In this document: in pieces, positions 35,697 through 44,856 of the stretch | How positions within the stretch are numbered: position 1 is the stretch's first letter | Layout: the number at the start of each line of letters is the position of its first letter | Assembly: GCA_046292465.1 (NCBI GenBank) | Contig: JBKBRB010000004.1 | Location: 1 to 64,000 of the forward strand | Direction of reading: 5' to 3' | From: JANWWM01 sp046292465 | Lineage (GTDB): Bacteria; Bacteroidota; Chlorobiia; Chlorobiales; Thermochlorobacteraceae | DNA length: 64,000 bases | Made by a program: the position numbers and the translations under genes | The notes under the pieces: model-generated | The model's input: the letters and a program-made list of their open reading frames with translations, nothing else | Told to the model about the DNA's origin: nothing | Database searches by the model: none

Positions 35697-37184
35697 ATGA
35701 GCATTTTTTCTCTCGTCTTATCCAACATTGCACAGCGCAAGTTTTCAGTTTTTCTGACCGCACTTTCGGTTGCGTTAGGCGTTGCACTCATTGCCGCCAC
35801 GCTCGACATCAAGCGGCAGGTTGAAGACAAGTTCAGCCAAACCAGCATCGGCTATGAACTCATTCTTGGCGCAAAAGGCTCGCCGCTTCAACTCGTTTTG
35901 AATACCGTCTATCATCTTGGCAACCCAACGGGCAACTTGCCTTACAGCACCTACGAACTTTATCGCAAAAATCCGTTCGTCAGTTATGCTATTCCGATGG
36001 GCTTGGGCGATAATTATCGTGGCTTCCGAATCGTTTGCACCACGACAGAATTTTTCACAAAGTTTAATTACGCCAAAGATAAAAAGTATGAACTTGCCGA
36101 AGGACGCTTGTTCAAAGATGATGAACTCTACGCCGCTGTGCTTGGCAAAGATGTTTCGGAAAAAACCGGCTTAAAACTTGGCGATAAGTTCGTTGCAACG
36201 CATGGCTTGCAAGAGTCGAGCGGCGATATTGGCAAAGTGCATGAGCATGACAAATTCACCGTTGTTGGGATTCTCAAAAAAACAGGCACACCGAGCGACA
36301 AAGCCATTTATGCGTCTCTGCCGACTGTTTGGGCAATTCACGAAGAAGAAACAGAACACGATGACGACCACGCCAAACGCAAAGCCGCCGTCGAACGCGC
36401 TTACGGCAAGCCGGAAAAAGATACAATTCAAATTCAAATGTCGTCCGCTGAACACCATCACGACCAGCACGAGCACGATGCCGACCACAAACATGAACAC
36501 GCTAAAAAATCTTCATCAGATAAACACACGCACTCCGACGGCACACCACACACTGACGGCGACGACCACCCCGACCACAAACACGAGCACGACCATGAGC
36601 ATGAGCATGCCGTTCCAACCGAAGGCGATATAACGGCGATTTTAGTCAAAGCCAAAGCCCCGATTTTTTCGCTTCAACTTTACGACAAAATCAATCGTGA
36701 GCCTTACGCGCAAGCGGCGTTTGCGGTTAATGAAATCAAAAATCTTTTTGACATTGTCGGCAATGTTGATTGGGCGTTTTTCTTCATCACGGCGTTAGTG
36801 ATTGTTGTTGCACTGATTGGGGTAATGGTTGCGCTCTACAATTCGCTGGCGGAGCGTCGGCGTGAAATTGCCATTTTGCGCTCGCTGGGGGCGCATCGCT
36901 CGAAAATTTTCAGCATCATCGCGCTTGAAGCCGCTTTGACATCATTTTTCGGCGCGCTCTTTGGGATTGTGTTGAGCAAGATTCTTTCGCTCGTGCTTAA
37001 AGGGTTCGTTTTGGAGAAAACAGGCATTGAAATTTCGGTTGCACTGTGGAGCGTTGTTGGCGGCGTGCCTGTGGAACTTACGCTCTTGGTGATTGTAACG
37101 CTGATTGGCGCGTTAGCGGGCATTATTCCTGCCGTTGAAGCGTATCGAACCGATGTCGCTAAAAATCTTAGTCCTATTAGTTAA
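35697..37184 (+). CDS. FtsX/MacB-type ABC transporter permease with a His-rich periplasmic loop
   Basis: 495 aa from ATG 35697 (MSIFSLVLSNIAQRKFS). It has one N-terminal helix, a large periplasmic MacB_PCD-like domain, and three C-terminal helices with AERRREIAILRSLGAHRSKIF, the FtsX signature. Residues 253-304 insert 18 histidines among Asp, Glu and Lys, a likely metal-binding loop. No partner ATPase is adjacent, so the LolD/MacB-like subunit must be elsewhere. The 3' end overlaps the convergent 37181 gene by 4 nt. Confidence 0.87.
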   Translation: MSIFSLVLSNIAQRKFSVFLTALSVALGVALIAATLDIKRQVEDKFSQTSIGYELILGAKGSPLQLVLNTVYHLGNPTGNLPYSTYELYRKNPFVSYAIPMGLGDNYRGFRIVCTTTEFFTKFNYAKDKKYELAEGRLFKDDELYAAVLGKDVSEKTGLKLGDKFVATHGLQESSGDIGKVHEHDKFTVVGILKKTGTPSDKAIYASLPTVWAIHEEETEHDDDHAKRKAAVERAYGKPEKDTIQIQMSSAEHHHDQHEHDADHKHEHAKKSSSDKHTHSDGTPHTDGDDHPDHKHEHDHEHEHAVPTEGDITAILVKAKAPIFSLQLYDKINREPYAQAAFAVNEIKNLFDIVGNVDWAFFFITALVIVVALIGVMVALYNSLAERRREIAILRSLGAHRSKIFSIIALEAALTSFFGALFGIVLSKILSLVLKGFVLEKTGIEISVALWSVVGGVPVELTLLVIVTLIGALAGIIPAVEAYRTDVAKNLSPIS

Positions 37185-40100
37185 AAATCGCTGCCAAGCG
37201 AAACATAATGTCGTGGCGTCGAGGAGCCGGTCAAGTTATATGCCCACGCCATGTCGTAGCGCAAGACGAGCCCGAAAAAGACCGTTCTAAATCCCCAACC
37301 GTAGCCGACGAGCAAATCTTTGAGTTCAGTATTCCCTTGTGCGTTGCGAATCGTGCCTCGAAACGAGCGGTCAGACCATGCACCACCGATATCTAAGAAC
37401 AAAACGCCTTGCAAGTAGTAGAACGGAATCGGCACAGGACCGAACGCCAAGTATTGCAAGAAGGGATAGCGCAGTTCGAAGTTTGCCAGTGCGAAGTTTG
37501 TTCCGTTTTGGCGATTGAAATTAAATCCGCGTAGGGGAATGGCAGGCGTTGTGAAAATGAAATCTTGCACTTCGGTAATCGGAATGGCATTGTTCTCGAA
37601 GCGGCGATTAATCCAGTTTTCCGTGCCGCCGATGAAGAACTTTTGCGGCGTTGGTCCAAAACTTGTTGCTCCTGAAAAACGCATCACGAACGAGTAGTAG
37701 CCGCCTAAATTGTAGTAGCGGCGATAATCAGCAAGAATCGTCCCGAAACTCACACGGCTGAACGCTGTGCCTGAAAAACTCACTGCCCAGCGCGAGCCTG
37801 CAATCGGCGAATAGAGAAATGGACGCGAATCGTCGTGCGTAAATGTGATGCTCGGATAAATGAATGAGACATTATCGTTGCCGAACCCACCGTCGAGATT
37901 TTCTTTGGAAAGCGTCAAGTAGCCTACGCTGAAATCAACGCGATTAAACCGTGAAAAGGGATACGACATTCCAAGCGTTGCACCATAAACGCGGAATCGG
38001 AAGAAGTTCACGAAGGCAGGATTTTCGGGGTCTAAAATGCCCAAGAAGCGTGCCGTGTGATAGGCACTGATGCTGTAATCGATGCGTTCAGGCAAATAGG
38101 CGTAAGTAATGCCGTAGTTGCTGTTTTGTAAGTCAAATTGCAGGTTCGTAAAAATGCTCAACTGATGATTGCCTAAGAGGTCGCTGAACGCGAAAATGCC
38201 TGAACCTTGTGCGCCCCAAATGGCATCGTAACTTGCGCCGCCATAAACAATGTCGGGCGTGAAGTTGACCTTGTATCGTCGCACGCGATATTCGCCGCTT
38301 TCATCGATGTTTTTTTTGGGGGCTTTTTTTGCAGGCGCGTTTTCTTCGCGTTTTTCTTTGGCTTCCTTGAAGGTTTGCACTAATCCTCTATCAAAAACAA
38401 AGGTCTTCACATCGACAGGCGGTGCAGAAGCAATCTTGGTCGTGTCTTTGGGACTTTCTTTTGCCGATGTCGTGGTGGTGCTATCGCGCTGAATACTTGA
38501 AGAATCTGCTGTCTCGAGATTGACAAAGTCAGAAACGGACGGAGTTCCCGCCAAAGTTAAATTTTCCGAGTTAAAGAGCGATGCGGTTGGCACATTCTTC
38601 AACTTATCAAGTCCTGTAACTGCGTAAAACTTTTGCCGTTGCACTTCGACGTGTTGTTTGCCCCACACTGTTGGCTCGAGTGTGCCGTCAGGTTGCACAT
38701 CTCTGGCGCGTCGCTCAAAGGGCGTGCGGAGCATGAAGACATCGAAGCCTGCATAATCCAGCCCAACGCCTAAGAGTTTCGTGCCGTCGCGCGAAATGGA
38801 AATTTGCCGTATGCCAGAAAGCAAATTCGTAACTGGTCGCACCTTTGCCACTTGGGCTGAATCAGTTTTGTAAGAGTCAAGCGGCTTATCGATGTCTAAT
38901 TGCAGTTCATAGAGGTTATAGACACCATTCGCATCGGAAACGAACAGCATCTTTTTATCGTCTGGCGAGAGCACGGGCGAGGTTTCGTCAATGCCTTGTG
39001 TTGCAGTGAGCCGACGCAAATTGCTTTCGCCAATCACGAGTTCATACAAATCTAATTGCGAATAATCGTGCAAGCGCATTTTGAAGACGGCTTCTTCCGC
39101 CTCTTTTGTTTTCTTCTTCTTTTTCTTTTGAATCGGCACATCGCGCGAATTGACGCTCAAATAGCCTTGACGGTCAGAAGCAAAAATGATGCGCGTGCCG
39201 TCGTTTGTCCAAACTGGGTCGCTATCGCTAAACACATCGTTTGTCAGGTTCGTGAGGCGATTGGTGGCAAATTCGTAAATGTAAATATCGCTCTTGTAGT
39301 CGTTGTGTCCGACAAAGGCAATGCGTTTGCCATCGGGCGACCACTTCGTGGTGAAAATGCCGTCCAACTCGAACGTGAGCTTTTCAGTTTTCTTTGTGCG
39401 AACGTCAATGAGCATCACCGCGTCTTGTTCGCCGGCTTTTGTCGCGATGGCAATTTTGCTCCCATCAGGAGACCACGAAATGCCGGGCGTCAGGATTTTC
39501 AGCTCCTCAAAGTTCGGCGTGGTTTGTCCGTCGATGAGTTTGACAAATTCGGTTGGGTTAATCGTTGAGCCGAGATAGATATCGAACTTTCCATTTCTAT
39601 CCGTAATAAAGGCGAACTTATCGCCTTGTGGTGAAATCGCAGGCGAGGTGTTGTAGTTGCTTCCGTCTTTTTTGTGGTCGGTGAGTTTTTTTGCTATAGC
39701 GTTAATGTCTTCGCGTTTCGCGATTTCGGGCCAATAGATAATTTTTTGTTCGCGTTGCCATTTTTCTGAAAGTTCTTCAATAGATAAGCCAATCGCGCCA
39801 CGGAAGGCTAAATCTACGCTACGTGTCGCTCGAAGCCGGGCCATAATCTCGCCGATTTTTTCGCGTCCATATTTTTCCGACACAAATCGCCAAACCGACT
39901 GTCCGCCACGATACGCAAAGTAGCCGTAGAGATAGGGAATCGGCGCGAGGTAATTATTGATGACGGCGTCCATCAAAAACATATCGCTGTTCGTGTCCCA
40001 CTCGAGCGATTGAAATTCGGCGATGCCTTCGTTGAACCACAGCGGCACTTGAACGCGAATGTTATTGCTAATCGCGTTTTGCAAAGAGCCGCCATAAACC

Positions 40101-40540
40101 AAATCATTCACAACAGCGTGAATAAGTTCGTGATGAATTACGTGTCGGAATTTTTTGTAATCGCCCTCGAAGGGAAGCACAATGCGATTTTTGTAGAGCT
40201 CGGTAACACCACCAACACCTTCAGGCAAGTATTCGCTAATGACATTATTTTGCTGAAAATCGTTGTGCGATTTCATCACGATAATTGAAATGCGATTGTT
40301 AATATCGTAATTGAAATCTTTGCGAATGGTCTCGTAAGCCGCTTCGCACGCGTCTGCGGTAAATCGTGCTAAATACTCACCGCCTTCGGTGAAATAGACA
40401 TCGAAGTGACGCGACTGCACATAGTTCCATTCAAAATTGCGATACTGAACCTTGTTCTTGCCAAATGCAAAATACTGTGCCTTTAATTCTGAACATGAAA
40501 GCAGCAATAGTGTAACAAACAAGAAAATTCTCGCTGACAT
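37181..40540 (-). CDS. Secreted metallopeptidase (MA clan)-TolB-like propeller-outer-membrane barrel fusion
   Basis: 1119 aa with a signal peptide (MSARIF...SELKAQ). Residues of about 25-275 are a peptidase MA-like domain with HELIH at 137-141 and a downstream NEGIAEF glutamate (E171), so the zinc site looks intact. Residues of about 290-640 hold WD40-like/PD40 repeats (SPDGSKIAIA, SPDGKRIAFVG, SDRQG). A lysine- and serine-rich linker leads to a C-terminal Omp85/surface-antigen-like barrel (about 790-1119, ending in F). It is probably anchored in the outer membrane. A related design is known in Bacteroidota/Chlorobiota, but its role is unclear. Confidence 0.82.
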   Translation of the reverse strand: MSARIFLFVTLLLLSCSELKAQYFAFGKNKVQYRNFEWNYVQSRHFDVYFTEGGEYLARFTADACEAAYETIRKDFNYDINNRISIIVMKSHNDFQQNNVISEYLPEGVGGVTELYKNRIVLPFEGDYKKFRHVIHHELIHAVVNDLVYGGSLQNAISNNIRVQVPLWFNEGIAEFQSLEWDTNSDMFLMDAVINNYLAPIPYLYGYFAYRGGQSVWRFVSEKYGREKIGEIMARLRATRSVDLAFRGAIGLSIEELSEKWQREQKIIYWPEIAKREDINAIAKKLTDHKKDGSNYNTSPAISPQGDKFAFITDRNGKFDIYLGSTINPTEFVKLIDGQTTPNFEELKILTPGISWSPDGSKIAIATKAGEQDAVMLIDVRTKKTEKLTFELDGIFTTKWSPDGKRIAFVGHNDYKSDIYIYEFATNRLTNLTNDVFSDSDPVWTNDGTRIIFASDRQGYLSVNSRDVPIQKKKKKKTKEAEEAVFKMRLHDYSQLDLYELVIGESNLRRLTATQGIDETSPVLSPDDKKMLFVSDANGVYNLYELQLDIDKPLDSYKTDSAQVAKVRPVTNLLSGIRQISISRDGTKLLGVGLDYAGFDVFMLRTPFERRARDVQPDGTLEPTVWGKQHVEVQRQKFYAVTGLDKLKNVPTASLFNSENLTLAGTPSVSDFVNLETADSSSIQRDSTTTTSAKESPKDTTKIASAPPVDVKTFVFDRGLVQTFKEAKEKREENAPAKKAPKKNIDESGEYRVRRYKVNFTPDIVYGGASYDAIWGAQGSGIFAFSDLLGNHQLSIFTNLQFDLQNSNYGITYAYLPERIDYSISAYHTARFLGILDPENPAFVNFFRFRVYGATLGMSYPFSRFNRVDFSVGYLTLSKENLDGGFGNDNVSFIYPSITFTHDDSRPFLYSPIAGSRWAVSFSGTAFSRVSFGTILADYRRYYNLGGYYSFVMRFSGATSFGPTPQKFFIGGTENWINRRFENNAIPITEVQDFIFTTPAIPLRGFNFNRQNGTNFALANFELRYPFLQYLAFGPVPIPFYYLQGVLFLDIGGAWSDRSFRGTIRNAQGNTELKDLLVGYGWGFRTVFFGLVLRYDMAWAYNLTGSSTPRHYVSLGSDF

Positions 40541-40674
40541 TGTTCTCTCAATGGTTGATTGATAAAACCACTTTTGTTTCACATCATAAACACGAAGTTT
40601 TAACTTACAAATTCACCTGAAAATTTCCAGCCAATAGGGCAACTTGTGGACACAATTTTCACAACACTAACACA

Positions 40675-40962
40675 ATGCCGATTGAACTGACACGCGCACA
40701 CGAGCGATTCGCTTTTTCCAACCATCAATGGGAAGAGTTACTTCTTGTCGCCAAAGATTTTGGTTGGAAACCCCAAGACGCGCCACACGACGATTGGGAA
40801 CGCATTTACTTTGCTTCCAACGGCGACCTCATTTCTGAACGCGACGCCCTCGCCCTCGCCGAAGCCCTCGAGCGCGCCTTGCCCAAACTTTCTGAACCGA
40901 CTCGAACGCATTATCTCGACTTTCTTAACTTCAGCAAACGCGGCGCATTCCGAATCGAGTAA
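40675..40962 (+). CDS. Small hypothetical protein
   Basis: 95 aa, acidic and helical, with a heptad-like C-terminal half (ERDALALAEALERALPKL). No membrane segment, signal peptide or known motif is seen. It ends 4 nt before the EVE-domain gene and reads in the same direction, so the two are probably cotranscribed. It was not recognised. Confidence 0.6.
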   Translation: MPIELTRAHERFAFSNHQWEELLLVAKDFGWKPQDAPHDDWERIYFASNGDLISERDALALAEALERALPKLSEPTRTHYLDFLNFSKRGAFRIE

Positions 40963-40966
40963 AACG

Positions 40967-41353
40967 ATGCACTATCTCTTAAAAACTGAACCGAGCGATT
41001 ACAGCATCGAGCACCTTCAACGCGACGCTCAATGCACTTGGGACGGCGTCGAGAACGCTCTCGCGCTCAAACACCTTCGCACCATTCACAAAGGCGACCG
41101 ATGCTTCATTTACCACACAGGAAAAGAAAAACAAATTGTCGGACTTGCCGAAGCCATAAGCGAACCTTACCAAACACAAAACGCATGGGTCATTGACCTC
41201 AAATTCGTTCAGCGTTATGCTCAAACGCTCTCGCTGGCGCAGATGAAAGCCGATAAAACCTTCGCCGCATTTGACCTACTTCGCCTGCCTCGACTTTCAG
41301 TGATGCCTGTGCCCGATACGATTGCACAAGAAATTTTGAACCGCGTCAAATAA
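40967..41353 (+). CDS. EVE domain protein (PUA-like)
   Basis: 128 aa from ATG 40967. The EVE pattern is clear: MHYLLKTEPSDYSIEHL, then CTWDGVENALALKHLRTIHKGDRCFIYHTGKEKQIVGLAEA. EVE/YTH-like domains bind modified bases in RNA or DNA. As a standalone protein its target is unknown. It is preceded by a small cotranscribed ORF and followed after 2 nt by a TSUP permease. Confidence 0.9.
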   Translation: MHYLLKTEPSDYSIEHLQRDAQCTWDGVENALALKHLRTIHKGDRCFIYHTGKEKQIVGLAEAISEPYQTQNAWVIDLKFVQRYAQTLSLAQMKADKTFAAFDLLRLPRLSVMPVPDTIAQEILNRVK

Positions 41354-41355
41354 TT

Positions 41356-42141
41356 GTGATAGAACTTTTCGCTCCACTCTCTATCAGCGACCTTTTGCCG
41401 CTTTGCGCGTTTGCCTTTCTTGCAGGATTTATTGATTCCATCGTGGGGGGCGGCGGTCTGATTCAACTGCCTGCGCTCTTCATTTTCGCGCCGCAATACG
41501 AACACCCAACGATTTTCGGAACCAATAAACTCTCTTCCATTTGCGGCACCAGCATCGCCACCGTGCAATATGCGCGCCGAATCGAACTCGATTGGCGCAT
41601 TGCACTTCTTACTGCAACCTTTGCATTTCTTTTTTCTTTCTTGGGCGCAAGCGTTGTGAGTTTCATTCCGAAAGAAACCTTACGCCCGCTCGTGCTTTTC
41701 CTTTTGATTGCGGTCGGCGTTTATACTGCACTGAACAAAAACTTCGGTGCGATTCACGCGCCAAAACTCAACACTCAACGCGCCAACCTTTACGCCATGC
41801 TTCTCGGCGCAGGCATTGGATTTTACGATGGCTTCTTCGGACCAGGAACAGGCAGTTTTCTCATCGTGGCGTTCATCGGCATTTTTGGATATGATTTTCT
41901 TCGCGCCTCTGCCACAGCAAAAGTGGTGAATTTTTCTACAAACCTCGCCGCGCTTTCCTACTTTGCGCCGACAGGCAAAGTGATTTTCGCGCTTGGATTT
42001 ATGATGGGCACGTTCAACATCATCGGCGCGATTTTCGGCGCACGCTTGGCAATGCTCAAAGGCAGTGCGCTCGTCAGAGTCTTGTTCCTGCTCGTTATCG
42101 GCGCGATGATTCTCAAGTTCGGATATGATACATTGGCTTAG
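41356..42141 (+). CDS. TSUP (TauE/SafE) family membrane permease
   Basis: 261 aa with eight or so helices. The TSUP motifs are AGFIDSIVGGGGLIQLP and the second-half GIGFYDGFFGPGTGSFL. The GTG at 41356 follows the EVE stop by 2 nt, so translation is probably coupled. It resembles YfcA-type members more than the TSUP protein at 34835. The transported compound is unknown. Confidence 0.88.
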   Translation: MIELFAPLSISDLLPLCAFAFLAGFIDSIVGGGGLIQLPALFIFAPQYEHPTIFGTNKLSSICGTSIATVQYARRIELDWRIALLTATFAFLFSFLGASVVSFIPKETLRPLVLFLLIAVGVYTALNKNFGAIHAPKLNTQRANLYAMLLGAGIGFYDGFFGPGTGSFLIVAFIGIFGYDFLRASATAKVVNFSTNLAALSYFAPTGKVIFALGFMMGTFNIIGAIFGARLAMLKGSALVRVLFLLVIGAMILKFGYDTLA

Positions 42142-42145
42142 ATTT

Positions 42146-42173
42146 AGCGATTTGATTTCCCTTATCGCTTTTT
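42146..42173 (+). terminator. Terminator between the TSUP gene and atpA
   Basis: AGCGAT pairs with ATCGCT across about 12 nt and is followed by five T residues. It follows the TSUP stop closely and would separate that transcript from atpA. Confidence 0.6.
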
Positions 42174-42248
42174 GTAAATTTGCCGCCTCTTTAAGTTTTT
42201 TATTCAACTTTCAACTTTCCAAATAAAGATTTAACGCTTTTCACAAAT

Positions 42249-43835
42249 ATGTCAGCATCTACCGCAGTTCGTCCCGACGAAATTTCCGCCATTCTTCGCA
42301 AACAACTTTCAGGATTTGATAACGAAGCCGATACTTACGATGTCGGCACAGTGCTCCAAGTTGGAGATGGAATCGCTCGTATTTATGGGCTTTCAAAGGT
42401 CATGGCGGGCGAATTGATTGAGTTGCCGCATGGCGTAATGGGTATGGTGCTGAACCTTGAAGAAGACAATGTCGGTGCCGTGCTTTTCGGCGAAACAGAT
42501 TTAATTCGCGAAGGCGACCAAGTTAAACGCACGAAAATTTTGGCATCAGTGCCCGTCGGCGAAGCGATGCTTGGGCGCGTCATCAACCCGCTCGGTCAGC
42601 CGATTGACGGCAAAGGCGCGATTGAAACTAAAATTCGCCTTCCACTTGAACGCCGCGCACCGGGCGTTATCTATCGCGAACCTGTCAAAGAGCCGCTTCA
42701 AACAGGCATTAAAGCCATTGACTCGATGATTCCTATCGGACGCGGACAGCGCGAACTTATCATCGGCGACCGCCAAACCGGAAAAACCGCCGTTGCTGTC
42801 GATACCATCATCAACCAAAAAGGCTCAGACGTTTATTGCATTTATGTTGCCGTTGGTCAGAAAGGCTCAACGGTGGCACAAGTGGTTGCCACGCTTGAAA
42901 AATACGGCGCAATGGAATACACAACCGTCATCTCCGCAACCGCCAGCGACCCTGCGCCGCTTCAATACATCGCGCCATTTGCAGGTGCGGCGTTGGGCGA
43001 ATACTTCCGCGACACCGGTCGGCACGCGCTCGTCATTTATGACGACCTTTCCAAACAAGCCGTTGCGTATCGCCAACTTTCACTCTTGCTCCGCCGTCCG
43101 CCAGGGCGCGAAGCCTATCCGGGCGATGTCTTTTACTTGCACTCTCGCCTTTTGGAGCGCGCCGCAAAAATCAATCGCGATGATAAAATCGCACAAGCCA
43201 TGAACGACCTTCCAGAAGTTATCAAGCCGATGGTCAAAGGCGGCGGCTCGCTCACTGCACTCCCCGTTATTGAAACCCAAGCAGGCGACGTCTCGGCTTA
43301 CATTCCAACCAATGTGATTTCAATTACAGATGGGCAGATTTACCTCGAATCTGGACTGTTCAACAGCGGCGTGCGTCCTGCCATCAATGTCGGCATTTCA
43401 GTTTCGCGCGTCGGCGGCTCAGCACAAATCAAAGCCATGAAAAAAGTCGCCGGCACTTTGCGGCTCGACCTTGCCAGCTACCGCAGCCTTGAAGCCTTTG
43501 CCAAATTCGGCAGCGACCTCGATAAAGCCACACAAGCCCAACTCACGCGCGGACAACGCATGGTCGAAGTCTTGAAGCAAGGGCAATATCAACCCATTCC
43601 TGTTGCTAAGCAGGTCGCAATTATCTATGTTGGCTCAATCGGCATTCTCGACAGCATTCCCGTTAATCTTGTGCGCGACTTTGAAAAGGAATTCATCGAG
43701 TTCGTCGAGCGTCAAGAAAAAAATCCGATTCAAATGCTATCTGAAAAGAAAGATCTCACCGATGAAATTGCTTCCGACCTCAAAAAATTGGCGACGCAAT
43801 TCGCGGAAACCTTCAAAGCAAAGCATACAAAGTAA
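42249..43835 (+). CDS. atpA: F1Fo ATP synthase alpha subunit
   Basis: 528 aa. The nucleotide-binding P-loop is GDRQTGKTA, with DDLSKQAVAYRQLSLLLRRPPGREAYPGDVFYLHSRLLERAA characteristic of alpha. The N-terminus EISAILRKQL and the crown region are typical. The catalytic beta subunit and the Fo genes are not in the window, so the ATP synthase genes are split into at least two loci, as known for Chlorobiota. It is followed by atpG after a hairpin-bearing spacer. Confidence 0.98.
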   Translation: MSASTAVRPDEISAILRKQLSGFDNEADTYDVGTVLQVGDGIARIYGLSKVMAGELIELPHGVMGMVLNLEEDNVGAVLFGETDLIREGDQVKRTKILASVPVGEAMLGRVINPLGQPIDGKGAIETKIRLPLERRAPGVIYREPVKEPLQTGIKAIDSMIPIGRGQRELIIGDRQTGKTAVAVDTIINQKGSDVYCIYVAVGQKGSTVAQVVATLEKYGAMEYTTVISATASDPAPLQYIAPFAGAALGEYFRDTGRHALVIYDDLSKQAVAYRQLSLLLRRPPGREAYPGDVFYLHSRLLERAAKINRDDKIAQAMNDLPEVIKPMVKGGGSLTALPVIETQAGDVSAYIPTNVISITDGQIYLESGLFNSGVRPAINVGISVSRVGGSAQIKAMKKVAGTLRLDLASYRSLEAFAKFGSDLDKATQAQLTRGQRMVEVLKQGQYQPIPVAKQVAIIYVGSIGILDSIPVNLVRDFEKEFIEFVERQEKNPIQMLSEKKDLTDEIASDLKKLATQFAETFKAKHTK

Positions 43836-43840
43836 CCGCA

Positions 43841-43865
43841 CGCCAGCGGCTGAAAGCCGTTAGCG
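43841..43865 (+). promoter_or_regulatory. Hairpin in the atpA-atpG spacer
   Basis: CGCCAGCGGCT can pair with AGCCGTTAGCG around GAA (11 bp, one mismatch, one G-U). It follows the atpA stop by a few bases and has no T-run, so it may be an mRNA processing or stability element adjusting the atpA:atpG ratio. Confidence 0.45.
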
Positions 43866-43898
43866 CAATGATGTTTGAAGTTTAAATACTTTTTCAAA

Positions 43899-44777
43899 AT
43901 GGCAACACTCAGAGAAATTCGCGGGCGCATTAAAGGCGTGAAAACGACACAACAAGTAACCAAAGCCATGAAAATGGTAGCGGCAGCAAAGTTGCGTCGT
44001 TCGCAAGACGCTGTGCTTCAAGCCCGACCCTACGCATTCAAGTTGAAAGAACTCCTTGAATCACTCTCGCAAAAAGTTGACACGTCGCTCTTTCCGCTTC
44101 TTTCGCCGCGCAAAGAGGTGAAAAGCGTGCTTGTGATTGCCGTTGCCGCCGATAGAGGGCTTTGCGGTGGATTCAATTCAAACTTGTTCAAAACGGCACA
44201 CCAAGTTATCGATGGCGAATACGGCGCGCTGCTCAAAGCAGGTAAAGTCAAGATGATTTGTGTCGGGAAGCGTAGCGTCGAGCATTTCATCAAAGGCGGC
44301 TATCAAGTTGTTGGAGAATACGGCGGCATTTTCAGCAAAATCGAGTTTGCATCGGCGAAAGCGATTGCCGAACAAGCCACCAAGATGTATTTGAACGGCG
44401 AAGTCGACCGCGTTGTCGTGGTCTATAACGAGTTCAAATCGCTTCTGGCTTCAAAACTCAAAACGGACATTTTCTTGCCGATTCAGCCAAGCGAGAAAAA
44501 GACGACCATCAGTAGCGACTACATTTACGAGCCGTCGCCCGAAGCCATTATCAACGACCTTGTGCCGCGTCATCTTTCTACTCAAATCTGGCGCATTTTG
44601 CTTGAATCCTTCGCCGCAGAACAAGCCGCGCGCATGATGGCAATGGAATCAGCAACCGACAACGCCAAAGAACTCCTGCGCACACTTTCCATCACTTACA
44701 ACCGCGCACGCCAAGCCGCAATCACGAAAGAAATTATTGAAATCGTTAGCGGTGCAAATGCCTTGCAATCTGAATAG
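43899..44777 (+). CDS. atpG: F1Fo ATP synthase gamma subunit
   Basis: 292 aa from the ATG at 43899 (MATLREIRGRIKGVKTTQQVTKAMKMVAAAKLRR, the gamma N-terminal helix). The DRGLCGGFNSN motif and the C-terminal SATDNAKELLRTLSITYNRARQAAITKEI helix confirm it. A start at 43875 would add eight non-family residues. It ends at a strong bidirectional terminator. Confidence 0.97.
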   Translation: MATLREIRGRIKGVKTTQQVTKAMKMVAAAKLRRSQDAVLQARPYAFKLKELLESLSQKVDTSLFPLLSPRKEVKSVLVIAVAADRGLCGGFNSNLFKTAHQVIDGEYGALLKAGKVKMICVGKRSVEHFIKGGYQVVGEYGGIFSKIEFASAKAIAEQATKMYLNGEVDRVVVVYNEFKSLLASKLKTDIFLPIQPSEKKTTISSDYIYEPSPEAIINDLVPRHLSTQIWRILLESFAAEQAARMMAMESATDNAKELLRTLSITYNRARQAAITKEIIEIVSGANALQSE

Positions 44778-44808
44778 ATCAATCATATTTTTCACAGCAA
44801 AATAAAAG

Positions 44809-44830
44809 AGGGCGGTCGCTCCGCCCTTTT
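44809..44830. terminator. Bidirectional terminator after atpG
   Basis: GGGCGG pairs with CCGCCC around TCGCT, flanked by AAAAGA on the left and TTTTCTGTTTT on the right. It serves atpG (plus) and the convergent DUF4856 gene (minus). Confidence 0.85.
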
Positions 44831-44856
44831 CTGTTTTGATATGAGATAGAAATTCG

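Noticed and set aside
36458..36655. Cys/Ser-rich minus-strand frame
   Set aside because: It is the complement of the histidine-rich loop in the FtsX-type permease.
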